In this document: one piece after another, positions 51,973-61,064 of the stretch
Layout: each line of letters starts with the position of its first letter
Numbering within the stretch: position 1 is the first letter of the stretch
Assembly (NCBI GenBank): GCA_024167805.1
Contig: CP099988.1
Coordinates: 1 to 64,000, forward strand
DNA from: Methanobacterium sp. ERen5
GTDB lineage: Archaea; Methanobacteriota; Methanobacteria; Methanobacteriales; Methanobacteriaceae
Direction of reading: 5' to 3'
Length of the DNA stretch: 64,000 bases
Translations under genes and position numbers: made by a program
The notes under the pieces: model-generated
The model's database searches: none
The model's input: only the letters and a program-made list of their open reading frames with translations
What the model was told of the DNA's origin: nothing

Positions 51973-52326
51973 ATGTCATCTTCACTAATTATCATAGATA
52001 AAGCCCCTTACGGCCGTGAAAATGCCATGAGTGGAATTTATATAGCAATAGCAAGTTTGGATAAAGGAATAAAATTTGACATACTATTAATGGGAGATGG
52101 AGTTTATGTTGCCTTAAAAAATCAATCATCAGATAAAGCAATCCATTATCCATCAGTAAGTGAATTAATCTATTCAATATTTCCCAATGGAACATTATTC
52201 GTACATTTAGCTTCTTTAATTGAAAGGGGAATCAAATATGAGGATCTGATAGAAATTGCAGAACTTGTTGATGGTAAAACTCTTTACAACATTTCAAAAA
52301 CAAAAAAGCATATATTAAAAATTTAG
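51973..52326 (+). CDS. DsrF/TusC-like sulfur-relay protein
   Basis: 117 residues. IIDKAPYGRENAMSGIYIAI and ILLMGDGVYVAL match the DsrF/TusC type, which has no catalytic Cys and scaffolds the complex. With its neighbours it may form a TusBCD-like assembly. Confidence 0.72.
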   Translation: MSSSLIIIDKAPYGRENAMSGIYIAIASLDKGIKFDILLMGDGVYVALKNQSSDKAIHYPSVSELIYSIFPNGTLFVHLASLIERGIKYEDLIEIAELVDGKTLYNISKTKKHILKI

Positions 52327-52339
52327 GGGGCAGATAAAA

Positions 52340-52951
52340 ATGGAAATGGAAGAATTAAAATACGATATTTTTAAAGATGGTTCGTTGGTAAAAAGCGTTT
52401 CCATAACCAAAATACAACCTTGTATGGCAGAAGAAGGTAGAATTAAATTAGCAATGCAACTTGATTCAACATTAGATCAGGTAATGCCCACATTTGCAAG
52501 CAAATTTCCACCAGGAAAAGTAAATTACATAAAACACAAAAAAATATTAACCATTAATATTCATGAAAGGGTGATCACTTTTTTCCCGTCTGGAAAAATA
52601 ATGATGATGAACACCAGAGACCCTGAAGAAGGAATTGAAATAATTACTGATTTCATAGAAAAAATAAATCAATCCTATCTAGAACATGTAAGTGGAGACA
52701 CTGGGGATGATTTATCAGATAAACTGTCCAAGATAGGGCCATTAAACATTTATAACTGCCTGCCCCAAACCAACTGCGAAGAATGTGGAACTGCCACTTG
52801 CATGGCATTTTCTATGAAACTTCTCTCAGGTGATAGCACCCTAGATCAATGCAAGCCATTATTAAGAGCTGAAAATCAGGAAAAATTGAATTCCTTAAAT
52901 GAACTTTTAGGAGATCAACTGATGAGATCTCTTGGATGGATAGGAAGTTAA
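52340..52951 (+). CDS. 4Fe-4S-domain protein of the sulfur cluster
   Basis: 203 residues; AGGGGGCAGATAAAA precedes the ATG. A first domain of unknown fold (about residues 1-120) has no signature. Then YNCLPQTNCEECGTATCMAF and LDQCKPLL make the four-Cys 4Fe-4S domain found in CO dehydrogenase gamma subunits and RnfB. It probably supplies electrons to the sulfur-relay proteins next to it. Confidence 0.72.
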   Translation: MEMEELKYDIFKDGSLVKSVSITKIQPCMAEEGRIKLAMQLDSTLDQVMPTFASKFPPGKVNYIKHKKILTINIHERVITFFPSGKIMMMNTRDPEEGIEIITDFIEKINQSYLEHVSGDTGDDLSDKLSKIGPLNIYNCLPQTNCEECGTATCMAFSMKLLSGDSTLDQCKPLLRAENQEKLNSLNELLGDQLMRSLGWIGS

Positions 52952-53017
52952 TGGATGGTTTAAAAAACCATTTTTTTATTAATAATCATCATATTTAATT
53001 AAAATAGAGGTTGATGT

Positions 53018-53551
53018 TTGCTAAGTAAAGTAAAAAGTTTGGCTATTCATGGTCAGACCAACAAAAACGAACTTTTAATGGTACTTAAGGAAGACGCCCG
53101 AAAAGTTACTCTTCAGGATATTGTACGTTGTAGTCTTCAAATTCAACAGGAAGCTGATTGCATACATACCAGTTATAAAAAGGAGTATATAAAAGCAGAA
53201 ACTGGATTTATGATCCGTATCGGAGAAGTTAAAAATGACAACATAAATTATAATGGATCCTTTGATGTGGAGGAACTGGATAATGCCATTGAACTGCTTG
53301 AAGAACAGGAAAAAATGGTAAAAGACCTAGAATATTCAGATCCGACTTTCGTCAGGGTATATTCAATCATATCATTATACACTACATTCATTAAGGATGA
53401 ACCCATCCATCAAGTGGGAACACTATTCCCTGGTGGGTTTACTGTTAAAAAGGAAGGAGATAAGTACACTTGCCCTGTAAAAGAGAACAATAAAAACAAT
53501 CCTCTTGCACTATGTCCCTTTTGTATTGCTGAACAGGATGAAGAAGTTTGA
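53018..53551 (+). CDS. UPF0305 / DUF2115 protein
   Basis: 177 residues from TTG at 53018 with GAGGTTGATGT upstream. Pattern of the methanogen-specific UPF0305 family, ending in LALCPFCIAEQDEEV with a C-x2-C pair. It extends the sulfur/Fe-S cluster. Function unknown. Confidence 0.75.
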   Translation: MLSKVKSLAIHGQTNKNELLMVLKEDARKVTLQDIVRCSLQIQQEADCIHTSYKKEYIKAETGFMIRIGEVKNDNINYNGSFDVEELDNAIELLEEQEKMVKDLEYSDPTFVRVYSIISLYTTFIKDEPIHQVGTLFPGGFTVKKEGDKYTCPVKENNKNNPLALCPFCIAEQDEEV

Positions 53552-53888
53552 TAATTAATATCTTAAATTAATATTACTTATCAGTAAGGAGCCTAATTAC
53601 AAAAATACTACTTAAAAACTATTTTCAAATAGTTTCACAAATCATACTTCATCATAGAGCCCCATGACGAAATACGTTTTTATATTTTTTAGTGCTGATT
53701 GTTAATTATAAATTTGGAGAAAATAATTTATTTATCATTATTAACTTCTGTTCTCCCATAACAATATTAACATATAAACATATCGTAATAAACATTTAAC
53801 CCTCCAAAAATTATCCGAAAAAAACCCAAAAATTAAAAAATAAACAAATCAAAACAGTTTATAGAAATTCTCTTAAAAATAAAATAAA
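53552..53888. other. Gene-free AT-rich gap before the MITE
   Basis: 337 bp with no plausible frame. AT-rich with a polypurine stretch and several AAAAATT-type strings. Nothing else recognised. Confidence 0.4.
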
Positions 53889-54096
53889 GGCTTTGTAGAA
53901 ACCCTTTTTTTAGTTGATTTGTGTTGTTCTGTAAATGTTATATATTGTATTTTTGAGTTTTGTTTCTTTGTTTGACAGTTTTGTGATTCTGCTGTGGTTA
54001 GTGCCATTGAATTTTCTTTTTATTGTTGAAATTACAAAAAATATCCACAAAAAAACTTGCCAGAAAATAAAAAAAATTGAGGGTTTCTACAAAGCC
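53889..54096. mobile_element. 208-bp MITE derived from the IS at 56.6 kb
   Basis: The first 145 bp are about 90% identical to the left end of the IS, and both ends carry the 17-bp terminal repeat GGCTTTGTAGAAACCCT (inverted at the right end as AGGGTTTCTACAAAGCC). The transposase gene is lost except for an out-of-frame left-end stub. AAAATAAA flanks both ends as a perfect 8-bp target duplication, so this is a transposed element, not a decayed IS. It would depend on the intact IS for movement. Confidence 0.85.
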
Positions 54097-54322
54097 AAAA
54101 TAAATAAGTATTTTAAGTTTTAGTTTTTGAATTTAAATGCATATATCACTTTAAATTGTTTCCATATAAGTATTGATTGGTTGTTTTGGATAATTATACA
54201 GTACTCTAGGTTTAATGTTCTTTTTGTTGTGGTAATATTCTGCCATAGTTATAACCATAATTATATACATCAAGAATGATAATATAGTATTAATTAAGTG
54301 ATTTAACAACTGGGGTGAAAAA

Positions 54323-54481
54323 ATGGTGGAAACACAACAAGCAAGTGGTGGAGGACTAGTAGGTTTTGCAATTATTTTCTTAATTATTTTACTACTATTC
54401 CCAGCTTTCGCTATATGGTTATTATACGTAGCAATAGTAGTAATGTTAATAGCAGGCCTCGTATCATTAATAGCAGGATAA
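54323..54481 (+). CDS. Double-pass membrane miniprotein
   Basis: 52 residues, below usual gene-calling size. ATG at 54323 has GGGGTGA 4 nt upstream. Gly-rich start, then two hydrophobic stretches (FAIIFLIILLLFPAFAIWL and VAIVVMLIAGLVSLIAG) with nearly no loop. Function unknown; a membrane peptide or stress-type protein. Confidence 0.55.
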   Translation: MVETQQASGGGLVGFAIIFLIILLLFPAFAIWLLYVAIVVMLIAGLVSLIAG

Positions 54482-54728
54482 CAGAACTACTTAAAATAGT
54501 ATATTATCCTCAAATTCTTTATTTTTTTTATTTGTCACATTAATTATGGAATTGTTAAAAAATTGAGATAAATAATGGAAATACATATTATATGGAGAAT
54601 CTTACCCATATTCCATCATTGCAACTATAAACAACACTGGAATTATTGTTTAAGTAACACCATGGCTCTCTAAAAAAAGGAATGATCTCATCGTAGTTCC
54701 TTGAAATTATTTTTCAATTAAAGATTAA

Positions 54729-55495
54729 TTATATCAACAGTGCTAGGAAAAATGGATAAATAACATGTAACACAATATCTGCTGAGAAATGTCCCATCAT
54801 TGCGGATTCTAATCCTTTTTTCCAGTAAAGCCATCCAAATACTATTCCACCCACACCATTTAACAGAACTGCTCTGCCAATGATTAAGGGAGTTATTGAT
54901 GTTATTGATCCTGTAATTGGAAGATGACCCAAACCAAATATAACTGCTGAAACTACGATTGCAATCCAAATACCCCAAGTAGTAGGTTTTCCATCCTCTG
55001 TTTTTTGATCTTGAAAATTATCCACACTATCACAGTCATCAAGAACAGTCTCATGACAATTTCTTCTGAGATTGCACCATAAAACGATGCTAAAAATCCC
55101 TTCCATAGGGGTATGGATAATTCTACATTTTGAAAAGTAGCTGTTACAGGTGTGAATAATAAACTTAAAACAACTATTATCACTCCAGATAACAGTCCTA
55201 AACCAATGGATATTCCCAATATGGATCTAAAATAACTTCCAACTTCTCTTCCTTCCAACCATCCCTCAAGCACAGGTAAACTGAAACCTACACGTTTTGC
55301 AAGGATCAATCCCAAGAAAATTGCCACTGAAAATATCACCAGTGACTGTATCATCTGTACAATCAAAACAAAGGGTGTAAAAATTGCTGCTAAACCTGGG
55401 TTAAGGGCCAATGTATAGGGTAAAACTAGAACTGCACTTAAAATACATCCCATAAGGAGAATACCAAATAATTTCCAGTTTATATTTGTATTCAT
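54729..55495 (-). CDS. CPBP (CAAX/bacteriocin-processing) intramembrane protease (frameshifted in an A run)
   Basis: Two frames join at the six-T (minus A) run 55001-55006; seven would give one 255-residue protein. Motif 1 is SEEIVMR, motif 2 FGLGHLP, motif 3 near NGVGGIVFGW and motif 4 HFSADI, with several membrane helices. CPBP proteases cleave membrane peptides and are often linked with XRE regulators and immunity. It lies with the XRE and DUF2178 genes on the same strand. Confidence 0.75.
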
Positions 55496-55559
55496 AAATA
55501 ATTTCTCCGTACTTTATTTCATATTAAAAAGTTTTCTATTAAATAAATGTTTAATTAAT

Positions 55560-55754
55560 TCATTCTTCATCAAAGAAGATGTCTTCGATGTGGACATTGA
55601 AAAATTTGGCTATTTTAAAGGCTAATGTTAAGGATGGATCGTATTTTTGCTTTTCTATTGAGATAATGGTTTGTCTAGTTACCTTAATCTCTTTAGCTAG
55701 ATCCTCCTGGGTTAGATCATTCATAGCCCTATAAACCTTTAATTTATTTTTCAT
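55560..55754 (-). CDS. XRE-family HTH regulator
   Basis: 64 residues. The helix-turn-helix is NDLTQEDLAKEIKVTRQTIIS, then LAFKIAKFFNVHIEDIF. A small Cro/YozG-type transcription regulator paired with the membrane protein downstream, as in bacterial XRE-DUF2178 pairs. Confidence 0.85.
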   Translation of the reverse strand: MKNKLKVYRAMNDLTQEDLAKEIKVTRQTIISIEKQKYDPSLTLAFKIAKFFNVHIEDIFFDEE

Positions 55755-55767
55755 TTTTTGATCCCTT

Positions 55768-56172
55768 CTAGTATCTCCTTTTGTAATATATACGGGATAT
55801 TACGTTTATTATGAGTGCAAACACAGCTGTGGCAAATAAAGTGTACCCTGCTAATTGAAGATCTGGATAACTATTTCTCAGGGAAACTATGATTAGGCCC
55901 ACATACAGTATAGTTGCAATTACCACTCCCAGTGTTAATGTAGAAGATTTTTCATTTATGAGTTCTGTTCTCTCATCTTCCATAATATCTTTACCCTGAA
56001 AAATACCGGAAATCTCATCTTTATGCCTGTAAACCAGGGGTAAAATTATTAGTACAACGACTATGGCAGCTAATATAAGCCAAATATTTGCAAATAGTAA
56101 TCCACAAATCCATAACACGGATTGAATCATAGATGTTAAGATAAACAGAATTTTCAAATTTTTTTCATTCAT
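55768..56172 (-). CDS. DUF2178 membrane protein
   Basis: 134 residues from ATG at 56172 (GGAGTGG upstream). Four membrane segments (LFILTSMIQSVLWICGLLF; ILAAIVVVLIILPLVY; LTLGVVIATILYVGLIIV; LFATAVFALIINVI) with a charged loop (DIMEDERTELINEKS). DUF2178 with its adjacent XRE gene is typical. Confidence 0.75.
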   Translation of the reverse strand: MNEKNLKILFILTSMIQSVLWICGLLFANIWLILAAIVVVLIILPLVYRHKDEISGIFQGKDIMEDERTELINEKSSTLTLGVVIATILYVGLIIVSLRNSYPDLQLAGYTLFATAVFALIINVISRIYYKRRY

Positions 56173-56349
56173 ATAAAACCACTCCATGTATAGTGTACTT
56201 TACATAATGTTATATATATTTTACTAATTGTAAGGTTTGTTATCCATTTAGGTGTAAAGTCAATGCTAAATTTTAAGTCCCATACAATGCAAATGATAAT
56301 TTACAATAATTTTTGACTGAACAAAAAAAAGTTAGAGGATAAAAAAACC

Positions 56350-56613
56350 ATGGCTAATTATGCTACTTCAGAAGGATTTACCTTCAATATGCTTATGTTA
56401 AAATCATTTTCTCTCTGTGATGAATGTTCCAAGTTGGATGTATGGGAAGAATCTACATGTAGCAAAAAGTTGAATAATCTAAGAAATTATAAAGATAATC
56501 TCCTAACATTTAATTTTGAAGATGAATATGAGATTAAACAAAAAGATGGGATGATTAAAGACTTATCTGCAATGATTACAAAACTTGAAACCTTAAAAAG
56601 AGGAGGATATTAA
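56350..56613 (+). CDS. Hypothetical protein
   Basis: 87 residues, helical, charged (CSKLDVWEESTCSKKLNN in the middle). It has no strong ribosome-binding site, but a purine-rich AGGATAAAAAAACC lies before the ATG. No known domain. It ends 18 bp before the IS, whose insertion may have altered its downstream region. Confidence 0.45.
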   Translation: MANYATSEGFTFNMLMLKSFSLCDECSKLDVWEESTCSKKLNNLRNYKDNLLTFNFEDEYEIKQKDGMIKDLSAMITKLETLKRGGY

Positions 56614-56631
56614 AAAATTAATCTAAATAAT

Positions 56632-57801
56632 GGCTTTGTAGAAACCCTTTTTTTAGGTGATTTGTGTTGTTCTGTAGATGTTATATATTGTGTTTTTGAG
56701 TTTGGTTTCTTTGTTTGATAGTTGTGTGCTTCTGCTGTGGTTTGTGCCGTTGAATTTTCTTTTTATTGTTGAAAATATGCTTTCTACGTTATTTCTTTTT
56801 GAGTATATTTTCTTTCGGAATATTGTTGGACTTTTTAGTCTGTATTGTCCTTTTTTTGCTCTGTTTTTGAGAGGTATTTGGTCAAATGCGTTAAGTTCTT
56901 CATTTATGCATTTTCTTATTGGTTCGGTGTCATAAGCTTTGTCTGCTACTATGTAATCTGGTTTATACCTTTTTATTTGTCGTAATGCGGCTTTTGCAAA
57001 TTGTGTGTCGTATTTTGGTCCACGTGAAGTTTGATAATATAAAATAAGACGTGTTTTTACGTCTATTGTTAAATGGTTTTTTATATAGCTTTTTCTTTCT
57101 TTTTGACGTATTTTTGCATAATATTTGTCTGCATAATCATTAGTAAAACCAGAGCCGTCCAATGCTATTATATCGGGATTAATATCATTTAATGATAATA
57201 TTAATTGGTTAATTTCTCTAATTTGTTTAGAGGGTAGTCTTTTAAAGAATTTTTGGATTGTTGTAAAGTGTGGAACCTTTTTTATTCTCAAATATTTCCG
57301 AATTCTGTCGGATACGTCAATAAAATCTATTATATCTCGATATGTTGATTTTGTATAGATTTTCATGGCCAATATTGTGAATAAAGTATGTTGTGAATAT
57401 AAATGGTTAGAAAACGTATTAGAATACTTTTTTATTGCTATTTTAACATAATAATATGTCCTTTCAATGAATTTCACCAGTTTATTTTCTTTTAATTCAT
57501 TATTCTTGTTTAAAAATCTTTTTAGAAATTTACAATTAGAATTTTTACATCCAAAATCCGAAAGATTTAACTGCTTTGAAACCCCACAATAAACCGGGGA
57601 ATAATAGATTTGGTCAATCATAATAATATTATTCCCCTTTCTCATTATAAATACTTTAGGAACCGCATTTAAAAATATGCAACTGTAATTTCAGGTGAAA
57701 ACAGGAAAACAGAATCATAAACTTAACAAATTATTTTTATTACCAAAAAAATCAAAAAACCTAGACTTAAAAATAAAAAAAATGAGGGTTTCTACAAAGC
57801 C
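56632..57801. mobile_element. Intact IS, IS5-group (ISH1-like) with 8-bp target duplication
   Basis: 1,170 bp from GGCTTTGTAGAAACCCT at 56632 to AGGGTTTCTACAAAGCC ending at 57801, a perfect 17-bp terminal inverted repeat. TAAATAAT flanks both ends, a perfect 8-bp target duplication that indicates recent insertion. One transposase gene (minus strand). An 8-bp duplication and a 330-residue DDE transposase suit the ISH1-like IS5 group, though family assignment is inference. Confidence 0.88.
56653..57645 (-). CDS. IS5-type DDE transposase
   Basis: 330 residues. DDE motifs: DIIALDGSGFTND (D1), YIVADKAYDTEPI (D2), NNVESIFSTIKRKF (E). N-terminal Cys/basic region (GCKNSNCKFLKRF) may bind the ends. 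The frame is complete and undamaged, so the element could still move. It lies 21 bp inside the left end of the element. Confidence 0.87.
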   Translation of the reverse strand: MRKGNNIIMIDQIYYSPVYCGVSKQLNLSDFGCKNSNCKFLKRFLNKNNELKENKLVKFIERTYYYVKIAIKKYSNTFSNHLYSQHTLFTILAMKIYTKSTYRDIIDFIDVSDRIRKYLRIKKVPHFTTIQKFFKRLPSKQIREINQLILSLNDINPDIIALDGSGFTNDYADKYYAKIRQKERKSYIKNHLTIDVKTRLILYYQTSRGPKYDTQFAKAALRQIKRYKPDYIVADKAYDTEPIRKCINEELNAFDQIPLKNRAKKGQYRLKSPTIFRKKIYSKRNNVESIFSTIKRKFNGTNHSRSTQLSNKETKLKNTIYNIYRTTQIT

Positions 57802-57892
57802 TAAATAATCAAATTTTAAAACCAATACATCATTACCGACAATACATCATTACCGAAATATAAAAAAAGAAGAGTTATTTGGAGACAGATAG

Positions 57893-58684
57893 ATGTTTAA
57901 ATGGGATGCAAAAGAATATCAGAAAAGTTCGAGTGCACAACAAAAATGGGCAAAAGAACTCATAAAAAAAATGGATATAAATGGATCAGAAAAAATGCTT
58001 GATCTAGGATGTGGAGATGGGAAAATAACATCTGAAATAGCCACACATCTTGAAACAGGATGTATACTAGGCATTGACAGTTCTGAAGATATGATAAAAC
58101 TGGCCAATGAAACTTTTCCAGAAAATGAGCAACCAAATTTAAAATTCAAGGTAAAAGATTTTCAGGATTTAAACTACGATGAAGATTTCGATCTGATCTT
58201 CAGTAATGCAGCACTCCACTGGGCCAAAGATCATTCTAATATTTTAAAGAGTATACAGAGGAGTTTAAAGCCAAACGGCAAATTACTCATACAAATGGGT
58301 GGTAAAGGTAACGCTAAGGAAATTTTAGATATTGGTAATGAAATGACCCATCAACCTGAGTGGAATAATTACTTCCAAGATTTCAGCTTTCCATATGGAT
58401 TTTATGACACTGAAACCTATGGGAAATGGCTTAAAGAAGCTGGTCTTAAAGCTTTGAGGGTGGAATTAATATCAAAAATTATGGATCAAAATGGTGTTGA
58501 AGGATTAAAATCGTGGATGCAAACTGTATGGCTTCCATACACCCAGAGAATTCCCACAGATCTTCAAGAAAAGTTTATAGATGATGTTGCCAACAAGTAC
58601 CTTGAAAGCCACCCACTGGACAAGGATGGAATGGTGCATGTTAACATGGTAAGGTTGGAAGTTGAAGCACTAAATTCCAAATAA
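57893..58684 (+). CDS. Class I methyltransferase, trans-aconitate-type
   Basis: 263 residues. The SAM site is MLDLGCGDGKITSEIA; LIFSNAALHWAKDHSN is typical of the trans-aconitate 2-methyltransferase group, which also contains other small-acid methyltransferases. GGAGACAGATAG precedes the ATG. Single gene; target not determined. Confidence 0.75.
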   Translation: MFKWDAKEYQKSSSAQQKWAKELIKKMDINGSEKMLDLGCGDGKITSEIATHLETGCILGIDSSEDMIKLANETFPENEQPNLKFKVKDFQDLNYDEDFDLIFSNAALHWAKDHSNILKSIQRSLKPNGKLLIQMGGKGNAKEILDIGNEMTHQPEWNNYFQDFSFPYGFYDTETYGKWLKEAGLKALRVELISKIMDQNGVEGLKSWMQTVWLPYTQRIPTDLQEKFIDDVANKYLESHPLDKDGMVHVNMVRLEVEALNSK

Positions 58685-59367
58685 ACAAAACCCCCAACCA
58701 AAGTTCCAAATTATTTTTTGTATAAATAAATACATATCTAATAATTAATTTAAATTTAGATGGTTTGCATTCTTTTCAACCATTATAAAAGTGAAAATTA
58801 TTACATGAACTGTAAGATAGTAATCAAGGCCCACGTACAAATCAAGCAATATTCAAAGTTTAAATTGTATTTAAAGAAGATATTAAAGGACTGTAATTAA
58901 AATATTTATTATTACGGTGTTTCTGGAAATCCAAACCCCGAGTATGTAACCTTAACATTGCAAGCCGAAGAAATAGCTGTAATAGTTTAAAAGTATTACT
59001 TTACTCATGTGTACCATATTTAAGATATACATCCCTATTCATTGCATATTTTCAAAGCATTTGAACGCGCTGTTTACCTATAACAATTTTTATAATTTGT
59101 AATTTAAACTTTAAACCTATTTTAATCTTTTTTTAATTCTTCAATAGTTAATTTCATATAAAAACATATTAAATAGTATCGGTGCATTTTAAATTGAATA
59201 ATATTAAATTTTAAAGTTTATTCCTCTAATTAAAAAGCAACAATCTTGATTTTAAAGGGCTTGGCTTGAAAATTAAATCAATAAATTTATATGGCATATA
59301 GTGACTATTTTTAATAGTCCCAAGTTAATTTTTATTTATTTGGGATATAGACCACGGGGGTGAAACT
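58685..59367. other. Intergenic region with a possible gene remnant
   Basis: 683 bp, AT-rich. Between about 58,901 and 58,990 one frame reads YYGVSGNPNPEYVTLTL, then QAEEIAVIV and stop, without a start; it may be a remnant of a degraded gene. The last 100 bp (TATA-like TTTATATGG near 59,288) should hold the promoter of the next gene. Nothing else recognised. Confidence 0.35.
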
Positions 59368-60372
59368 ATTAAACGAAAAATGTTTTTTTCGGTGTTATTG
59401 CTAATTGGATTAGCAGTGGTTTTGAATGTAAATTTTAGTAGTGCAACAACCGTGAATCAAACAGATATTATTAATTCGACCCATACTATTAATAATTCGG
59501 CTGTATCACATACAGTCACTAGTACAGCTAGTAACAAAACAGTGAAAACAAATTCAGTGTCGAATTCAACTAAGAATATGGCTGCAGGAGGATCCACAAC
59601 TGTTAATGGTTTGAGTGTTTCCCAGCTAAATGATGGAATTTCCAGAGTTCAAATATTCTACTTCAAAAACAGTAGAATGCCAAACTTCGTAAATTTTGGA
59701 ACCAGAAAAATTCTAATAGGTACCTTCAAGAAAAATATAGCAACTGCTGGTTTAAGTATAAACCTTTCAGTGAATGGTTTAACAGTTGCTCAGTTGAAGG
59801 ACGGAATTTCCAGAGTTCAATCATTCTACAGTAATAATGGTAGAATACCAAATTACGTAAGTTATGGAACCAGAAAAGTTTCCATTACAACATTCCAGAA
59901 TAACATTGCAACAGCCGGTTTAAAATTATCTTTACCATCAGGGCCAAAACCAATTGATACCAGCTCAGTATCTGCACTTGCAAAATCCCTTGCATACGGT
60001 TCATCGTCACAGTACGAAACCGCGCAGAAAATATTCAACTGGGTTAGAGACAACGTTACCTATTCATTTTACTATAATACCGTCTACGGTGCATCTGGAA
60101 CGTTAACTAAAAGACTTGGAAACTGTTGTGATAAAACCAACCTACTGGTTGCTCTTTCAAGAGCAGCTGGAATTACTGCACAGTACAAATTTGGTTCATG
60201 CCATTTCATTGTGAGTAAAGAATGGTATGGCCATGTGTGGGCAGACCTTTACCTAAATGGTAAATGGGTTGCTGCAGATACTACAAGTAGCAGAAATTCA
60301 TTAGGTGTAATTAACAATTGGAACACAGCCACATTCACGTTAAAAGGAACATATACGACACTACCATTTTAA
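59368..60372 (+). CDS. Pseudomurein-binding-repeat protein with transglutaminase-like peptidase domain, likely ATT start
   Basis: From an ATT at 59368 (GGGGGTGA 4-5 nt upstream) the product would be 334 residues; the in-frame ATG at 59380 has no ribosome-binding site, and starting at ATT adds the basic KRK needed for a good signal peptide. Two pseudomurein-binding repeats follow: VSQLNDGISRVQIFYFKN and VAQLKDGISRVQSFYSNN. The C-terminal half is transglutaminase-like with Cys (LGNCCDKTNLLV), His (WYGHVWADLYLN) and Asp (WVAADTTSSRNS). The layout is that of virus PeiW/PeiP pseudomurein endoisopeptidases, so this may be a host autolysin or a captured virus lysin. Confidence 0.85.
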   Translation: MKRKMFFSVLLLIGLAVVLNVNFSSATTVNQTDIINSTHTINNSAVSHTVTSTASNKTVKTNSVSNSTKNMAAGGSTTVNGLSVSQLNDGISRVQIFYFKNSRMPNFVNFGTRKILIGTFKKNIATAGLSINLSVNGLTVAQLKDGISRVQSFYSNNGRIPNYVSYGTRKVSITTFQNNIATAGLKLSLPSGPKPIDTSSVSALAKSLAYGSSSQYETAQKIFNWVRDNVTYSFYYNTVYGASGTLTKRLGNCCDKTNLLVALSRAAGITAQYKFGSCHFIVSKEWYGHVWADLYLNGKWVAADTTSSRNSLGVINNWNTATFTLKGTYTTLPF

Positions 60373-60464
60373 ACAAAACCCAAAAAAATAACACCTTTTT
60401 TCATTTTTTTAAATCGTACAGTACTAACATTTATTGTCGATGATCCCTGTTTATTCCACAAACA

Positions 60465-61064
60465 TCACGTCTTTAATTTAAAGTTTATCCTGGAGATCTT
60501 TTCGATTAAATTATTGTTCCAGAGTTTTAGAGCGAAATAACCAGATAGTATTCCTATGATTGCCCCCACCAATACATCGTAGGGATAGTGCACCCCAATG
60601 TAAATCCTTGAAAATCCTACTAAAGCTGCGAATATCATAAGGGGATAAAATAGGCTGTAACTTTTTCCCTTGAGTTTTAATTTATATTTACGGCCAATCA
60701 CAAATGCTGCTGCAAATGATGATGCTGCATGACCCGATGGGAAGGAGTAGGTTTCCTCGGCATGAACCAGTAGATCAACGTTAGCAAGTGTTAAAAATGG
60801 TCTGGGTTCTGCAACGAAAAATTTCAAGGAGTAAACAACAACATTCGCTATAAGGAGTGCCATAACTCCCAATACTGCAATTTTACGTGTTTTTTGACCG
60901 CCAAATGCAAACATCAAACCAAAGATTAAAAACCATGCCAGTAAACTTCCAAAATCTGTTATAATTGGCATTATAATATCAAATAGCCTATTATCCAGCC
61001 CATGGTTAATGAGATAGAAACTTAAAATGTTCAGATAAGACATTGAAGAGAGTAAAGAATTCAT
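60465..61064 (-). CDS. PAP2-family phosphatase
   Basis: 199 residues, about five membrane segments. Motifs: KFFVAEPRPF (KxxxxxxRP), FPSGHAASSFA (PSGH) and SRIYIGVHYPYDVLVGA (SRxxxxxHxxxD), all of a PAP2 acid phosphatase. It probably dephosphorylates polyprenyl diphosphate or a lipid phosphate in the membrane, a step that recycles the wall-lipid carrier. AGGGGTTCCTTTCC precedes the ATG. Confidence 0.88.
   Translation of the reverse strand: MNSLLSSMSYLNILSFYLINHGLDNRLFDIIMPIITDFGSLLAWFLIFGLMFAFGGQKTRKIAVLGVMALLIANVVVYSLKFFVAEPRPFLTLANVDLLVHAEETYSFPSGHAASSFAAAFVIGRKYKLKLKGKSYSLFYPLMIFAALVGFSRIYIGVHYPYDVLVGAIIGILSGYFALKLWNNNLIEKISRINFKLKT

Noticed and set aside
53935..54123. 62-residue frame over the MITE
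   Set aside because: It is the reverse of transposase-end sequence inside the MITE and has no ribosome-binding site.
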